A program made the translations under genes and the position numbers. The notes under the pieces were generated by a model. It saw only the letters and a program-made list of their open reading frames with translations. It was not told the origin of the DNA and did not search any database. From positions 1 through 32,744 of IMG/VR virus record IMGVR_UViG_3300032217_000296: 32,744 nucleotides of DNA; one strand, given 5' to 3'. The DNA comes from a virus. Positions 1 to 7,542 of this stretch are shown one piece after another. How positions within the stretch are numbered: position 1 is the first letter of the stretch; every line of letters begins with the position of its first letter.

Positions 1-592
1 CAAATTGCTTCTTTTCAGTCTTTAATTTACCCTTATAGTTGTTTTGTATCTGATTATCTAGAGCAGCACTCACTACAGTTATTTCATAGTCTGTAATTAC
101 ACCCTCTTCAATAGCCTGTTCAATTGTATAAGTAGCCAATACTGCTAATCCAAGCTCACTAATCAATGTTTTCTCTGTCCAGCTAGATAATGTACCTGTT
201 AATCCTAACACTTTGGTACATGTTAGCTCCTTTACAGCCTCTATTTGGGCTTCCGAGAGCAAATGTATCTCATCTAGTATTATAAGGTCATAAAAGCCAG
301 CTGTGTGCTTTTTAAGAGACAAATGAGTAGTGTAAGTAATATTCTGATTCTTATACTTCCTAGCTTCAAAATCTGCTTCCCAAGCTCCTTTAATCTTTAA
401 ATCAGGATACGCAATTAGAATGTTGATATCATCATCTAGTTTCTCCAGGATGTTGATAGTCGTATATATCTTACCAAATCTAGGACATAGATTAAGGATA
501 CCAAATTTCCCATGCTTTAACCATATATCAGCAAATTCTGCTTGTCTCTTATCCCTCAAAGTAGGCAGGCTTTTCAATTGGTTTTTTGCCAT
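1..592 (-). CDS. SF2 DEAD/DEAH-type helicase, N-terminal part (cut by the window edge)
   Basis: This is an ATP-dependent superfamily 2 nucleic-acid helicase or translocase, the last gene seen in the leftward replication block. I translated about 197 residues from the ATG at 592. Motif I is CPRFGKIY (residues 36-43), motif II is LIILDEIH (103-110) and motif III is LGLTGTLS (129-136), correctly ordered and spaced for RecA-like domain 1. The helicase C domain lies beyond the left edge. Motif I reads GKI where GKT or GKS is expected, which is odd for an ATPase. The start overlaps the upstream gene by 44 bases, and I chose it because helicase-like sequence (KHGKFGILNLCPRFGK) begins soon after. Helicase class is fairly sure; a role in replication or recombination is inferred from the neighbouring DnaB-like and PolB genes. 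Confidence 0.8.
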   Translation of the reverse strand, partial: MAKNQLKSLPTLRDKRQAEFADIWLKHGKFGILNLCPRFGKIYTTINILEKLDDDINILIAYPDLKIKGAWEADFEARKYKNQNITYTTHLSLKKHTAGFYDLIILDEIHLLSEAQIEAVKELTCTKVLGLTGTLSSWTEKTLISELGLAVLATYTIEQAIEEGVITDYEITVVSAALDNQIQNNYKGKLKTEKKQF

Positions 593-761
593 GATTTAGT
601 ATTGTTGTAAATGACCAAAATAGATATTCTATATTAATAGCTATATATGGATCATGTTTCTGTATATTGTTCATAATGCTCACTGTAGGAAATAATACCA
701 CTTGCCACCAATGGTCTTTACTATTAGGTAGGGTGTTATATGTTTTTATTTGTATATTCAT
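549..761 (-). CDS. small conserved phage protein, unknown function
   Basis: A 70-residue protein with a KDHWWQVVLF segment (about 15-24) and an aromatic stretch IEYLFWSFTTI (44-54). I recall similar small proteins (HWWQ near the start, a later LFWS) from other Bacteroidota phages, but cannot assign a function. It starts two bases after the DnaB-like helicase stop and its 3' end overlaps the SF2 helicase start by 44 bases, so it is probably translated from the same message as both helicases. There is no signal peptide and no metal-binding cysteine cluster. The aromatic segment is too short and polar to call a membrane helix. Confidence 0.6.
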   Translation of the reverse strand: MNIQIKTYNTLPNSKDHWWQVVLFPTVSIMNNIQKHDPYIAINIEYLFWSFTTILNHGKKPIEKPAYFEG

Positions 762-762
762 T

Positions 763-1827
763 TTATTTATTTAAGAAAAAACTTTTGTTTGTTATGGAGA
801 AATAATCATCATCCAGCATGTCTCTTTGCTTTGGTAACTCTTTAAACATACCAATTTGACCAAGGAAGCCTAAGCCTATTCTAACATCATCCTCACCATA
901 ACTATTTTTAATTAGTCTGAGGGATCTAAAATACTTAGCACCAAATTCATCTCTTAGTTTGTTTAAATCATAACCAGATGGGTCCTCCACTTTATATCTC
1001 ATAGGATCAAATAAGGCTAGTACCACATCAGCATCATTCTGTGTAGATGAGCTATCAGCAAAATCTTCTAGTTGTGGTTCAACATCACCATTCTTTAGTC
1101 TCATTGGACTAGAAATGTCTCTATTAAACTGACTAACTACCACTGGACTATATCCATAGAAGTCTCTAGCATATCTCAACTCATCACTCATCTTATCAAT
1201 TGCCTGCTTTTTGGTAGGTTGAGCAGTTGTAGTCTTTAACAAACCAATGTGATCTATTACAACTAGTGTAACTTCATTCTCATTGTTTGGAATATATACC
1301 TTGTTAAACTGATCTAACTGTTCTATTCTACCATTAGCTTCAGCATGAGCTTTTAGCTCTTTAGCAATACCAACTGGGTTCTCTGGTCCACCAATTATGG
1401 TAATGGTCTCTTTCATCTTTTCAGCATAGTCTTCATACATTAAGAATAGATCATGCTCATCTTTGGTCATCTTCTCAGTCCAGCCTAATAGTTTAGGTAC
1501 AGGGATAATATATCCTTCATCCATAAATATCTTTCTACTAATCCATTTGGCTAACTTGTATGTACCACTTCTCTCCATGGAGCGATAGATGATCTTAAGT
1601 TTAATGTCTGTAGTGTTTGCTTTGCTTATATACCAATCAAATGGATTAAGTACATATGCATCATCAATAAATGATGTTTTACCAGAACCAGTTAAACCTC
1701 CTACTAATGTGTACATAGATTTCCTAATACCAATATATCTATTAAGCCTATTAAAGCCCATAGGTATACCGTTATTACGTCCATCCATTCCACTTTGTAC
1801 TTCTTTTTTTAGATTGTCAAAACTCAT
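763..1827 (-). CDS. DnaB-like replicative DNA helicase (RecA-fold domain)
   Basis: The likely replicative helicase: a hexameric RecA-fold ATPase that unwinds the fork for the phage polymerase. Visible motifs are Walker A GLTGSGKT (44-51), a RSMERS segment near residue 85 that fits the catalytic-glutamate motif, Walker B VVIDH (189-193), and a DnaB-type motif SQFNRD (232-237) followed by DADVVLALFDP. At 354 residues it is shorter than bacterial DnaB (about 470) because the N-terminal primase-interaction domain is absent, as in several phage helicases. It begins with a four-base ATGA overlap with the replisome-organizer-like gene just upstream, suggesting coupled synthesis of helicase and loader. 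DnaB family is sure; that it is the main fork helicase is inferred. Confidence 0.9.
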   Translation of the reverse strand: MSFDNLKKEVQSGMDGRNNGIPMGFNRLNRYIGIRKSMYTLVGGLTGSGKTSFIDDAYVLNPFDWYISKANTTDIKLKIIYRSMERSGTYKLAKWISRKIFMDEGYIIPVPKLLGWTEKMTKDEHDLFLMYEDYAEKMKETITIIGGPENPVGIAKELKAHAEANGRIEQLDQFNKVYIPNNENEVTLVVIDHIGLLKTTTAQPTKKQAIDKMSDELRYARDFYGYSPVVVSQFNRDISSPMRLKNGDVEPQLEDFADSSSTQNDADVVLALFDPMRYKVEDPSGYDLNKLRDEFGAKYFRSLRLIKNSYGEDDVRIGLGFLGQIGMFKELPKQRDMLDDDYFSITNKSFFLNK

Positions 1828-2450
1828 ATGTCAGTACCTCCTGTAATAATTGGTTTTTCTACAATTGTTTTACCTTCTCTAATCAATTCAATGAAAGGTT
1901 CAAAACTTCTTTGATTTAAATATGTTAAAGAATTCTGCATAAATGTAAGTCTATTAGTCTTAGTCTTTGTAGAGTTCTCTTTCTTTTGTAGCACTTCATA
2001 GTTGAGGGCTGCTATCATTTCTTTGATAGTATATTCACCCTCAGCTAGAATGCTATTTAATTTTACTTTACAGTCTTCTTTCTTAACTCGCATACTTCTG
2101 GTACCTGTAAACTCCTGTTTCTTATGTGTAAATGTATCAGTGCCTGGATAAACTTTCCACCACTCATCAAAATCGTTAGAGACTGTTTTGCTCTTAACTA
2201 ATTTAGTTTCAGGTGTACCTTCTTCATCTAGAAATCCTAATACAGATTTACCAATAACAGTTATTTTAAAGTTTTCTGATAGTAAACCTTTTCTTCTAAC
2301 TGTCTGACATAAGACTCTCATCTTTTGATCAGAGCACATAGTTTCTACATCTATACCTTCTTCAGCAAGCTTTAAGAAATATAACATGTCTAATGTATAA
2401 CCAGCTTTGATTATTTCCTCAAAATGGTAATGTGTTATGTTTATATTCAT
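1824..2450 (-). CDS. putative replisome organizer / helicase-loader-like protein
   Basis: A 208-residue protein probably linked to replication initiation. The N-terminal 75 residues (TLDMLYFLKLAEEG, then VRRKGLLSENFKITVIGK) look like a winged-helix fold. The second half carries FDEWWKVYPGTD (93-104) and, near the C terminus, RLTFMQNSLTYLNQRSFEPF. This recalls the C-terminal region of phage replisome organizers and loaders, where a W..YP motif is followed by helices ending in a W- or F-rich motif. It lies directly upstream of, and overlaps by four bases, the DnaB-like helicase, the usual place for a loader. The fold assignment is by pattern only; an origin-binding or loading role is inferred from context. 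Confidence 0.5.
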   Translation of the reverse strand: MNINITHYHFEEIIKAGYTLDMLYFLKLAEEGIDVETMCSDQKMRVLCQTVRRKGLLSENFKITVIGKSVLGFLDEEGTPETKLVKSKTVSNDFDEWWKVYPGTDTFTHKKQEFTGTRSMRVKKEDCKVKLNSILAEGEYTIKEMIAALNYEVLQKKENSTKTKTNRLTFMQNSLTYLNQRSFEPFIELIREGKTIVEKPIITGGTDI

Positions 2451-2619
2451 GTAGCTTATCTAATACGTTATCTTTATCTATTACTATTATCTCTGCAGGC
2501 TCTCTGATTGCTCTTTGAAACTCCTGCTCTAATAGCATTTGTTGCTCACACAAATATACAAAATCTTTAAGCGATTCCCTCTCCCAATCTTGATTTATTT
2601 CCAGGTTTTTCATTTTCAT
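2419..2619 (-). CDS. small helical protein, unknown function
   Basis: A 66-residue, charged, mostly helical-looking protein (WERESLKDFVYLCEQQM, then LLEQEFQRAIREP). It overlaps the Cys-rich gene upstream by 53 bases and the organizer-like gene downstream by 32 bases, so it is embedded in the same leftward message. A second ATG two codons in (MKNLE) could be the true start. Nothing identifies a function. The heavy overlaps are the main reason for caution, but without this gene a stretch of the operon would be empty. Confidence 0.45.
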   Translation of the reverse strand: MKMKNLEINQDWERESLKDFVYLCEQQMLLEQEFQRAIREPAEIIVIDKDNVLDKLHEYKHNTLPF

Positions 2620-2818
2620 GTTTTTGATTATTCCAAAAGAAAGGACAACTTAATGTTACTACACCAAGATGTGAATGATATTCATCAAACATCATGTTTA
2701 GTTTGTATGGAGGATCTTTAAAATATGTTTGATTTAATTCATCAGGTTTTACTGTATATCTATGGCAGTTTAGTCTTAATAGACAAGATCCACCTTTGCA
2801 ACATGAAATGTCTGGCAT
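2567..2818 (-). CDS. small Cys-rich protein, probable metal binder
   Basis: An 83-residue protein starting MPDISCCKGGSCLLRLNCHRY. The spacing C-C-x3-C-x5-C-x-R-Y plus a later SCPFFW cysteine looks like a small zinc- or iron-sulfur-type site. I recall this layout (MPDI, a Cys cluster, then a PPY and C-x-FW near the end) from other Bacteroidota phages, with no known function. An upstream in-frame ATG at 2863 would add 15 residues. I prefer 2818 because the remembered family begins at MPDI and because an A/C-rich leader (AAACAACAAAAACAAAC) stands directly before it, as for many genes of this block. The C-terminal tail overlaps the next gene. Confidence 0.55.
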   Translation of the reverse strand: MPDISCCKGGSCLLRLNCHRYTVKPDELNQTYFKDPPYKLNMMFDEYHSHLGVVTLSCPFFWNNQKHENEKPGNKSRLGEGIA

Positions 2819-2914
2819 GATTGTTTGTTTTTGTTGTTTAAAATAAGGATGTTTACCTATCATAGGTTATTTGTTTTAGATATTTTATCGTATATATACG
2901 GATATATACGTATA

Positions 2915-3478
2915 TTATTCTGCTGCGTAACCAAAGAATATCCACTCACCATCTCTTTCAGTTGTAGACTTCTTATATGTTATCTTGGCTACTGTAGGAT
3001 CAGATTTGATTAAAACCTTACGCATTATAATCTTTGTAGAGCTTTGTGTTTTCTCTGTATATGCTCTAGCCATTTTAACAGCATCACCCTTGGTTACACA
3101 TGAAGCTATCACTCTATCTTCATAGAAGTTCTCCACCTCATATTTAAGAACCCATTGCTTGGTACCAGGTGTAACTACATGTTCCACTTGTGACTTAGTC
3201 TTGTTCTTATTACCTACAGGCTGTACAACGCATATAGCTGAACAATCACGTTTATTCATATTGTGACTATCAAATCTATCACGTATATAAGCAGATACAT
3301 CATTAAACTTACTTTTCTTATATGCTTCTGTTTCATCTCTAAATCCATGTGTAGTACTAATTGTACCATTGTATCCATCTTGACTACCATATTCACGTTC
3401 AGCTTCTTCACAAGCTCTGTTATATGCTTCTTGTGCTGTTTTACCAATACTTCTTACTTCAAATTGACATGCTCCCAT
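2915..3478 (-). CDS. conserved Bacteroidota-phage protein (MGACQF family), unknown function
   Basis: A 187-residue soluble-looking protein. The N terminus has a recognisable layout: MGACQF, then GKTAQEAYNRACEEAEREYG and YNGTISTTHGFRD (residues 37-49). I recall the same order (MGA..F, GKTA.EAY, YNGTIST..GF.D) in several Bacteroidota phages and plasmids, without an assigned function. GKTA is not a Walker A motif here because the glycine-rich loop before it is missing. The start is unambiguous: MGACQF follows the A-rich leader AAACAAATAATT, and the upstream gene stops two bases earlier. No membrane segment or catalytic triad is evident. Confidence 0.6.
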   Translation of the reverse strand: MGACQFEVRSIGKTAQEAYNRACEEAEREYGSQDGYNGTISTTHGFRDETEAYKKSKFNDVSAYIRDRFDSHNMNKRDCSAICVVQPVGNKNKTKSQVEHVVTPGTKQWVLKYEVENFYEDRVIASCVTKGDAVKMARAYTEKTQSSTKIIMRKVLIKSDPTVAKITYKKSTTERDGEWIFFGYAAE

Positions 3479-3480
3479 AA

Positions 3481-3645
3481 TTATTTGTTTAAATGTAAAT
3501 AAATTTCATACATTATACTAACTAAAATTGTTAATAGTATGCTAATAATTGCTACAAAAATAAAAGCTCTTTCTTTAGGGCTTTGTTCATTATCTTCTTC
3601 CCACATTACATCGTTGGGATCTCTATCATTGTTATATATTGCCAT
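3481..3645 (-). CDS. small single-pass membrane protein (54 aa)
   Basis: A short ORF starting MAIYNNDRDPNDVMWEEDNE. After an acidic N-terminal 20 residues comes one hydrophobic segment, AFIFVAIISILLTILVSIM (about 27-45), then a short tail YEIYLHLNK. The charge pattern does not settle its orientation. It fills the gap between the MGACQF gene and the next gene with two-base spacings on both sides, the spacing usual in this operon. No function can be assigned; small membrane proteins of this sort in phages can be inhibitors, superinfection factors or holin-like, but nothing here singles one out. Confidence 0.55.
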   Translation of the reverse strand: MAIYNNDRDPNDVMWEEDNEQSPKERAFIFVAIISILLTILVSIMYEIYLHLNK

Positions 3646-3647
3646 AA

Positions 3648-3902
3648 TTAATTTTTAATGCGTAATCCAAATTGTAAATCAAACCAATTAAATGTATCTT
3701 CAGCTCTTTGTTTTCTACACTTAAATACCTTTTTAATAAGAGGAATTGCATAAACTTTAAATGCATCATGTTGTTCCTGTGTCATGGTCCATTTACTGTA
3801 CCATTCTCTTGTCATATGTGCTTCTTGCATAGACTTATCTATCATACCTAATTGATAATCAAGTAGATGATCTGCTATGTTTTCTCTATTTATCTTTGCC
3901 AT
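3648..3902 (-). CDS. small conserved phage protein, unknown function
   Basis: An 84-residue, basic, helical-looking protein. The central part reads MTQEQHDAFKVYAIPLIKK and ends in a CRKQRAEDTFNWFDLQFGL segment. I recall very similar endings (a TF.WF.L.FGLR tail) in other Bacteroidota phages, where they are only listed as hypothetical. It overlaps the upstream gene by 17 bases and is followed two bases later by the small membrane-protein gene. No motif supports a function. Confidence 0.6.
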   Translation of the reverse strand: MAKINRENIADHLLDYQLGMIDKSMQEAHMTREWYSKWTMTQEQHDAFKVYAIPLIKKVFKCRKQRAEDTFNWFDLQFGLRIKN

Positions 3903-4116
3903 AGTTTTCTAGTTCTTTTCTAACATTCATCCAATGGTTAAGAATATGTGCTGGGCACCAATGAGTTATAGTTTCTATTGTCTTATCTACAGAAAGAATT
4001 GCTGTAGATTTAGCTATCAATGTAACTTTATCCATATTTATTTCATGTCCCATTGAAGCTAGTACAGCTAATGAGAATTCAGCAATCATAAAATTTGCTT
4101 GTTGTTTTGCTTCCAT
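3886..4116 (-). CDS. small protein, unknown function
   Basis: A 76-residue protein with a helical N-terminal half (KQQANFMIAEFSLAVLASMG) and a C-terminal segment HWCPAHILNHWMNVRKELENYG. It begins on a TAATG junction with the gene upstream and overlaps the gene downstream by 17 bases, so it is part of the same leftward message. Histidines and a cysteine cluster in the HWCPAH region, which is too little to call a metal site. No family recognised. Confidence 0.5.
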   Translation of the reverse strand: MEAKQQANFMIAEFSLAVLASMGHEINMDKVTLIAKSTAILSVDKTIETITHWCPAHILNHWMNVRKELENYGKDK

Positions 4117-4292
4117 TAGATTCTTTTAATTATATAATCATTAAATTTGTCTATATCAAACTTACTATCAATAGCTTCAAAGAACTTCTTATAAGCCCAA
4201 TAGTAATCTGATGCTGTTGGATATCTATGTCCATTAGCTATGCAATCATCTATTACTAGATCTGCAGCTATTTTAAATTGTGATTTGCCCAT
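4116..4292 (-). CDS. small protein (58 aa) between PolB and the next gene, unknown function
   Basis: A short ORF starting MGKSQFKIAADLVIDDCIAN and containing GHRYPTASDYYWAYKKFF. It is joined to the DNA polymerase gene on one side and to the next gene on the other by one-base TAATG overlaps, which strongly supports it being real and translationally coupled. The composition is acidic and aromatic with no cysteine cluster or membrane segment. No family or function recognised; position alone suggests a replication-associated accessory role. Confidence 0.55.
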   Translation of the reverse strand: MGKSQFKIAADLVIDDCIANGHRYPTASDYYWAYKKFFEAIDSKFDIDKFNDYIIKRI

Positions 4293-6244
4293 TAGAATAA
4301 ACTCATTTGATTAGGGTTAACAATAATTTTTCTCTTTCTACCTGCAAACTGTATCTTATCAATGATACGCTCTGCTTTCTCTATGTAATAGTCATAGTTT
4401 ACATTATCTAATGGATGGTCTTTGCTTAGTTTGTTACAAACATGCATTACCCATTCACCAGCTTCAACCTGACTAGCATCAGCTGCATTAGTAGTACACT
4501 CAGGATTCTTAATTTTCATTAGTTTCTCTCCTGTGTTAGATACATAATATCTGATGAGTTTATTATATACAGTTACCTTGCCTGCTTGTGTTCCTTCATA
4601 ATGAAAGTTGCTACTAGCTTTCTGCCTAAGGCAAAAGTCATAAATATTTGTGTGATTGCGAATGGTATCAGCCACAGGCACATCATTAACAAAGAAATGC
4701 TCCAATGCAATAGGCACAATACGAGCACTCTTATTCTTGTGTAACTCAAAATCCGTGAGAAAGTCACCTTTCTTTTTAATTTCACCATCTGTTTTAATTG
4801 CTAAATAGTCATTTACTGTGCTGAATATAATCTTCTGATAGTCTGTACGTTCTAGTTCATAGCTAGTTAGTTCCATCCACCATTTGTTTATCTCATGCAT
4901 TTTGTATGTGTCACTCTTTTTCAGAAAAATGGTGACACCATCTGTATTTGCAGATATAATATTTATACCAGCTAGTTCATATGCTTCGATCAACATCATT
5001 AAGCTTAGCTCACCTGTAATAGTGGTAAACATAGTTAGTTGTCTGTCATAGATCCAGTTCTGCATGTCAGATGATTTACCATACACTGAATTAACTGCAA
5101 GTTTTAATGCACCAACTATACCCTTAATCTTCTTATCTGTTTTAGCTAGTGGTTTGAGTTCCAACCTTTTATCAAACATTGCTTTATAGCCACGTAAGAA
5201 TTCTTTACCCAAGTGCTGAGGGTATCTACCATTGCTAATAATGATAGCAGGATAATAACTAGATACATCCCAATCAATAATTTTATTTTCATCATCAGCT
5301 TCAAATATTTTAGGTTTGTTCTCTGTATGTAAACCACCTTTCATAAATGAATAGGTGTTACCATAGAATTCAATAGACTCTTTAAAATCATCCTGTAACC
5401 CAAACACATTCTTCTTCATTCTCTTTAAGAATGCTTTAAGCTCTGGTGTCTGGAATTCCACATAATGAGCAATACAATTACTCATTTTAATTTCCTTTCT
5501 GAAATATCCTTTCTTTGGTAATTCACTATATATAATACCTTTCTCTTGGCAATAATACTTCTTAATCATCTCATCACCTATCTTACTATCTGAATAGTTA
5601 AGACACGGTATACCAAACTCAGCTTCAATATCTTGTCTTAGCTCAATTTGATTGTTACCTTTGTATAATGGATGTTCAGTTTCACCAATAGTTACTAAAT
5701 AGAATTCATAGGTAGCATATATATCATTACGACAATAATCAATAGTTAGTTCTATTTCATCATCAGTCATGTTAGTTTTGGTATGGTGAATAGGCATCTC
5801 TTCAATGTTCTCCAGATCCATCTCAAACTCTAATCGTTTTAATGATACTCTTCTGTTCTTATTGTCATAATGATGCACCTTAAACAAATCTATTTGCTTA
5901 AAGCTTAACCATTCTTCTTTAAATTCAGGGAATACATCAAAGTTAGCATCATGAATAATATCTGCAGCTTTCTGAGCAATCATTGCACAAACTTCTAATG
6001 CACTTTGTTCATGCCAACCATTATGATTACGTATGATCCACTCAACTACTTGAGCATCAAAGCGTAAGTTATTATAGCCAACAAAATAGTGATCTGGATG
6101 TGCTTCTATGAATCTAACAAATGAGTCTATTTGATTTGTATTCTTGCTAACCTGGAACTCATGCCACTGTTGTGTCTCAGGATTATATAAACATACAAGA
6201 AACAGCTCCTGCATTGTTTCTATGTCATAGATGAGTACATTCAT
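4292..6244 (-). CDS. family B DNA polymerase with 3'-5' exonuclease
   Basis: The phage replicative polymerase. The proofreading domain shows Exo I DIET (7-10), Exo II YNNLRFD (57-63) and Exo III YCRND (170-174). The polymerase domain shows motif A DVSSYYP (326-332), motif B KLAVNSVYG (381-389), motif C ANTDG (432-436) and a KKKGDF segment further on that fits the KxY-type motif. At 650 residues it is small for the family, nearer the protein-primed enzymes in size than cellular PolB, but I see no clear TPR1/TPR2 insertions and would not claim protein priming. Motif C has Asn-Thr-Asp instead of Asp-Thr-Asp; the second, usually essential, Asp is kept. Crassvirales are known to carry either PolA or PolB, and this one is PolB. 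Confidence 0.92.
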   Translation of the reverse strand: MNVLIYDIETMQELFLVCLYNPETQQWHEFQVSKNTNQIDSFVRFIEAHPDHYFVGYNNLRFDAQVVEWIIRNHNGWHEQSALEVCAMIAQKAADIIHDANFDVFPEFKEEWLSFKQIDLFKVHHYDNKNRRVSLKRLEFEMDLENIEEMPIHHTKTNMTDDEIELTIDYCRNDIYATYEFYLVTIGETEHPLYKGNNQIELRQDIEAEFGIPCLNYSDSKIGDEMIKKYYCQEKGIIYSELPKKGYFRKEIKMSNCIAHYVEFQTPELKAFLKRMKKNVFGLQDDFKESIEFYGNTYSFMKGGLHTENKPKIFEADDENKIIDWDVSSYYPAIIISNGRYPQHLGKEFLRGYKAMFDKRLELKPLAKTDKKIKGIVGALKLAVNSVYGKSSDMQNWIYDRQLTMFTTITGELSLMMLIEAYELAGINIISANTDGVTIFLKKSDTYKMHEINKWWMELTSYELERTDYQKIIFSTVNDYLAIKTDGEIKKKGDFLTDFELHKNKSARIVPIALEHFFVNDVPVADTIRNHTNIYDFCLRQKASSNFHYEGTQAGKVTVYNKLIRYYVSNTGEKLMKIKNPECTTNAADASQVEAGEWVMHVCNKLSKDHPLDNVNYDYYIEKAERIIDKIQFAGRKRKIIVNPNQMSLF

Positions 6245-6363
6245 TATTTATATGTTTTAATGTATTCTTTAATACACCATTTAATCATGTCCCATAGATA
6301 ATATCTTTGTTCTGATTTAGGTAATTTATGTAAAGACTCATAAAAGGTAAAATATTTATTCAT
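6244..6363 (-). CDS. very small protein (39 aa) upstream of PolB
   Basis: A short ORF MNKYFTFYESLHKLPKSEQR, ending WCIKEYIKTYK. Its stop overlaps the DNA polymerase start by one base (TAATG), suggesting translational coupling. Basic and aromatic, probably helical. Support is positional only; it could be a leader peptide for the polymerase gene rather than a functional protein. Confidence 0.4.
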   Translation of the reverse strand: MNKYFTFYESLHKLPKSEQRYYLWDMIKWCIKEYIKTYK

Positions 6364-6373
6364 AATTAGAAGT

Positions 6374-6685
6374 TTATTTCTTATTTACTGCTTTTGTAGC
6401 TTTCTTAACAGGTTTTTTGTCTGTTTTAGAACTATATTTCTTTTTTAGAGGAGTAAGTAAATCTTCTTTGTTTTCAAGAGCTGTAAGTAATGCAGCACTA
6501 ATTATACTCATTAACTTTTTATCTTCTCCTAATATACTAACTAATGCAGCACCAAGTCCTGCACCATTATCTAAATCATCATTATATATTACATCTACAT
6601 TATTACCATGTACATTAATAAATAAATGAGCTCTAATATCTGCCATCTTAAAATCTTTACTTTTTACATTTTGAGTCTTTGCCAT
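6374..6685 (-). CDS. small protein with Lys-rich tail, unknown function
   Basis: A 103-residue protein with a mixed N-terminal domain (DIRAHLFINVHGNNVDVIY), a hydrophobic middle helix (AALVSILGEDKKLMSIISAALLTALE) and a lysine-rich tail of about 20 residues (KKYSSKTDKKPVKKATKAVN). The basic tail suggests nucleic-acid contact. It follows a TTAAAAACAAAACAAC leader of the type seen across this block and overlaps the gene upstream by 29 bases. No family recognised. Confidence 0.55.
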   Translation of the reverse strand: MAKTQNVKSKDFKMADIRAHLFINVHGNNVDVIYNDDLDNGAGLGAALVSILGEDKKLMSIISAALLTALENKEDLLTPLKKKYSSKTDKKPVKKATKAVNKK

Positions 6686-6893
6686 GTTGTTTTGTTTTTA
6701 AATGCCTTCCTAATGAAGGATTATTCTGAAGAGATATTTCTCTATTATCTAATATCCATATATCTCCATCATCCATAGCACATGTAAATAATACGTAATG
6801 CTCTTGAGAATAATCTATCACTAGAAAAGCGTACCCTTTCATACCATCAGTTTTCCTGGTTATTGGTATCATCGGATTTAATTGAATAATCAT
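6657..6893 (-). CDS. small conserved phage protein, unknown function
   Basis: A 78-residue protein starting MIIQLNPMIPITRKTDGMKG, then AFLVIDYSQEHYVLF and GDIWILDNREISLQNNPSLG. I recall phage proteins with the same order (IQLNP.IP at the start, an ID..EH segment, then a W...N..I....N...GR ending), commonly encoded near replication genes and uncharacterised. It overlaps the neighbouring genes on both sides (47 and 29 bases). The C terminus is Lys-rich. Confidence 0.55.
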   Translation of the reverse strand: MIIQLNPMIPITRKTDGMKGYAFLVIDYSQEHYVLFTCAMDDGDIWILDNREISLQNNPSLGRHLKTKQHGKDSKCKK

Positions 6894-6984
6894 TGTCTTG
6901 GTTTGTATTATTAATGGGTGCGTTTATCCACTCTGTGATAATCCACACCCATACTAATAATACAAAGATAATAAAATATATCAT
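6847..6984 (-). CDS. small N-terminally anchored membrane protein (45 aa)
   Basis: A short ORF beginning MIYFIIFVLLVWVWIITEWI, a clear hydrophobic anchor of about 16 residues, followed by a polar, Asn- and Asp-rich tail (NNTNQDNDYSIKSDDTNNQ). The start shares a four-base ATGA overlap with the stop of the gene upstream, and the 3' half overlaps the following gene. The coupling and the sharp anchor/tail contrast support a real small membrane peptide. Function unknown. Confidence 0.5.
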   Translation of the reverse strand: MIYFIIFVLLVWVWIITEWINAPINNTNQDNDYSIKSDDTNNQEN

Positions 6985-7211
6985 CCTTTGTAACTTTTAT
7001 ATCTGATAAATCTTTCATTCCATTCATCAGAAGGTGTGTAAAAATGCTTACCATACTTTAGCTGTAATCTAGATAGAGCTAATTGACGTTTCTTCTCTGC
7101 AAATAATGCATTGATGAAGTTATTAACTGCCTGATTTACAGGTTGATAGTTCTCGTAAACTAATACATGTCTCCATGCATAATTTTTGCTAGATGCTACT
7201 AGTGTTGCCAT
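6981..7211 (-). CDS. small basic protein, unknown function
   Basis: A 76-residue protein, MATLVASSKNYAWRHVLVYE, followed by a helical region rich in Gln, Asn and Leu (VNQAVNNFINALFAEKKRQ) and a basic aromatic C terminus (DEWNERFIRYKSYKG). It follows the leader AACACAAACACAC and ends on the ATGA junction with the small membrane-protein gene. No metal ligands and no membrane segment. No family recognised. Confidence 0.5.
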   Translation of the reverse strand: MATLVASSKNYAWRHVLVYENYQPVNQAVNNFINALFAEKKRQLALSRLQLKYGKHFYTPSDEWNERFIRYKSYKG

Positions 7212-7229
7212 GTGTGTTTGTGTTATTGG

Positions 7230-7541
7230 TTAAAAATATAATCTTATGTGATCTTGGAACATTTCAGCTCTTTTAGGAGTGAAATCAAATGAAAAGCCCT
7301 TTGGTAAATCTAATGCACCTTGTGGCCTATCTTTTCTTATTTCTCTTACTTTTCTACCTGCTATAGGATTAGCTATATTCTTAATTTGATATAATTTAAA
7401 TCCTAACGCTTGTTCTGTTCTATTCATTACAGTTGTTAACTCTCTAGCTGTAGCAGCTACATTGTTATTGTTCTTTAATAAACACTTTTTTGCTTTGTTT
7501 AATTCTGGTGTAGTCCAGAATATTAATTCTCTTTTAGGCAT
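7230..7541 (-). CDS. putative Myb/HTH-like DNA-binding protein
   Basis: A 103-residue basic protein. The N-terminal half, FWTTPELNKAKKCLLKNNNN, then VAATARELTTVMNRTEQALG, has a Trp-started helix, a loop of asparagines and an AR.L..RTEQAL recognition-helix pattern. This resembles the compact three-helix domains (SANT/Myb or GcrA-like) used for DNA binding. The C-terminal half (GRKVREIRKDRPQG) is strongly basic. One base separates it from the methyltransferase-like gene upstream. DNA binding is an inference from pattern; it could instead be an RNA-binding or structural helix bundle. Confidence 0.45.
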   Translation of the reverse strand: MPKRELIFWTTPELNKAKKCLLKNNNNVAATARELTTVMNRTEQALGFKLYQIKNIANPIAGRKVREIRKDRPQGALDLPKGFSFDFTPKRAEMFQDHIRLYF

Positions 7542-7542
7542 T

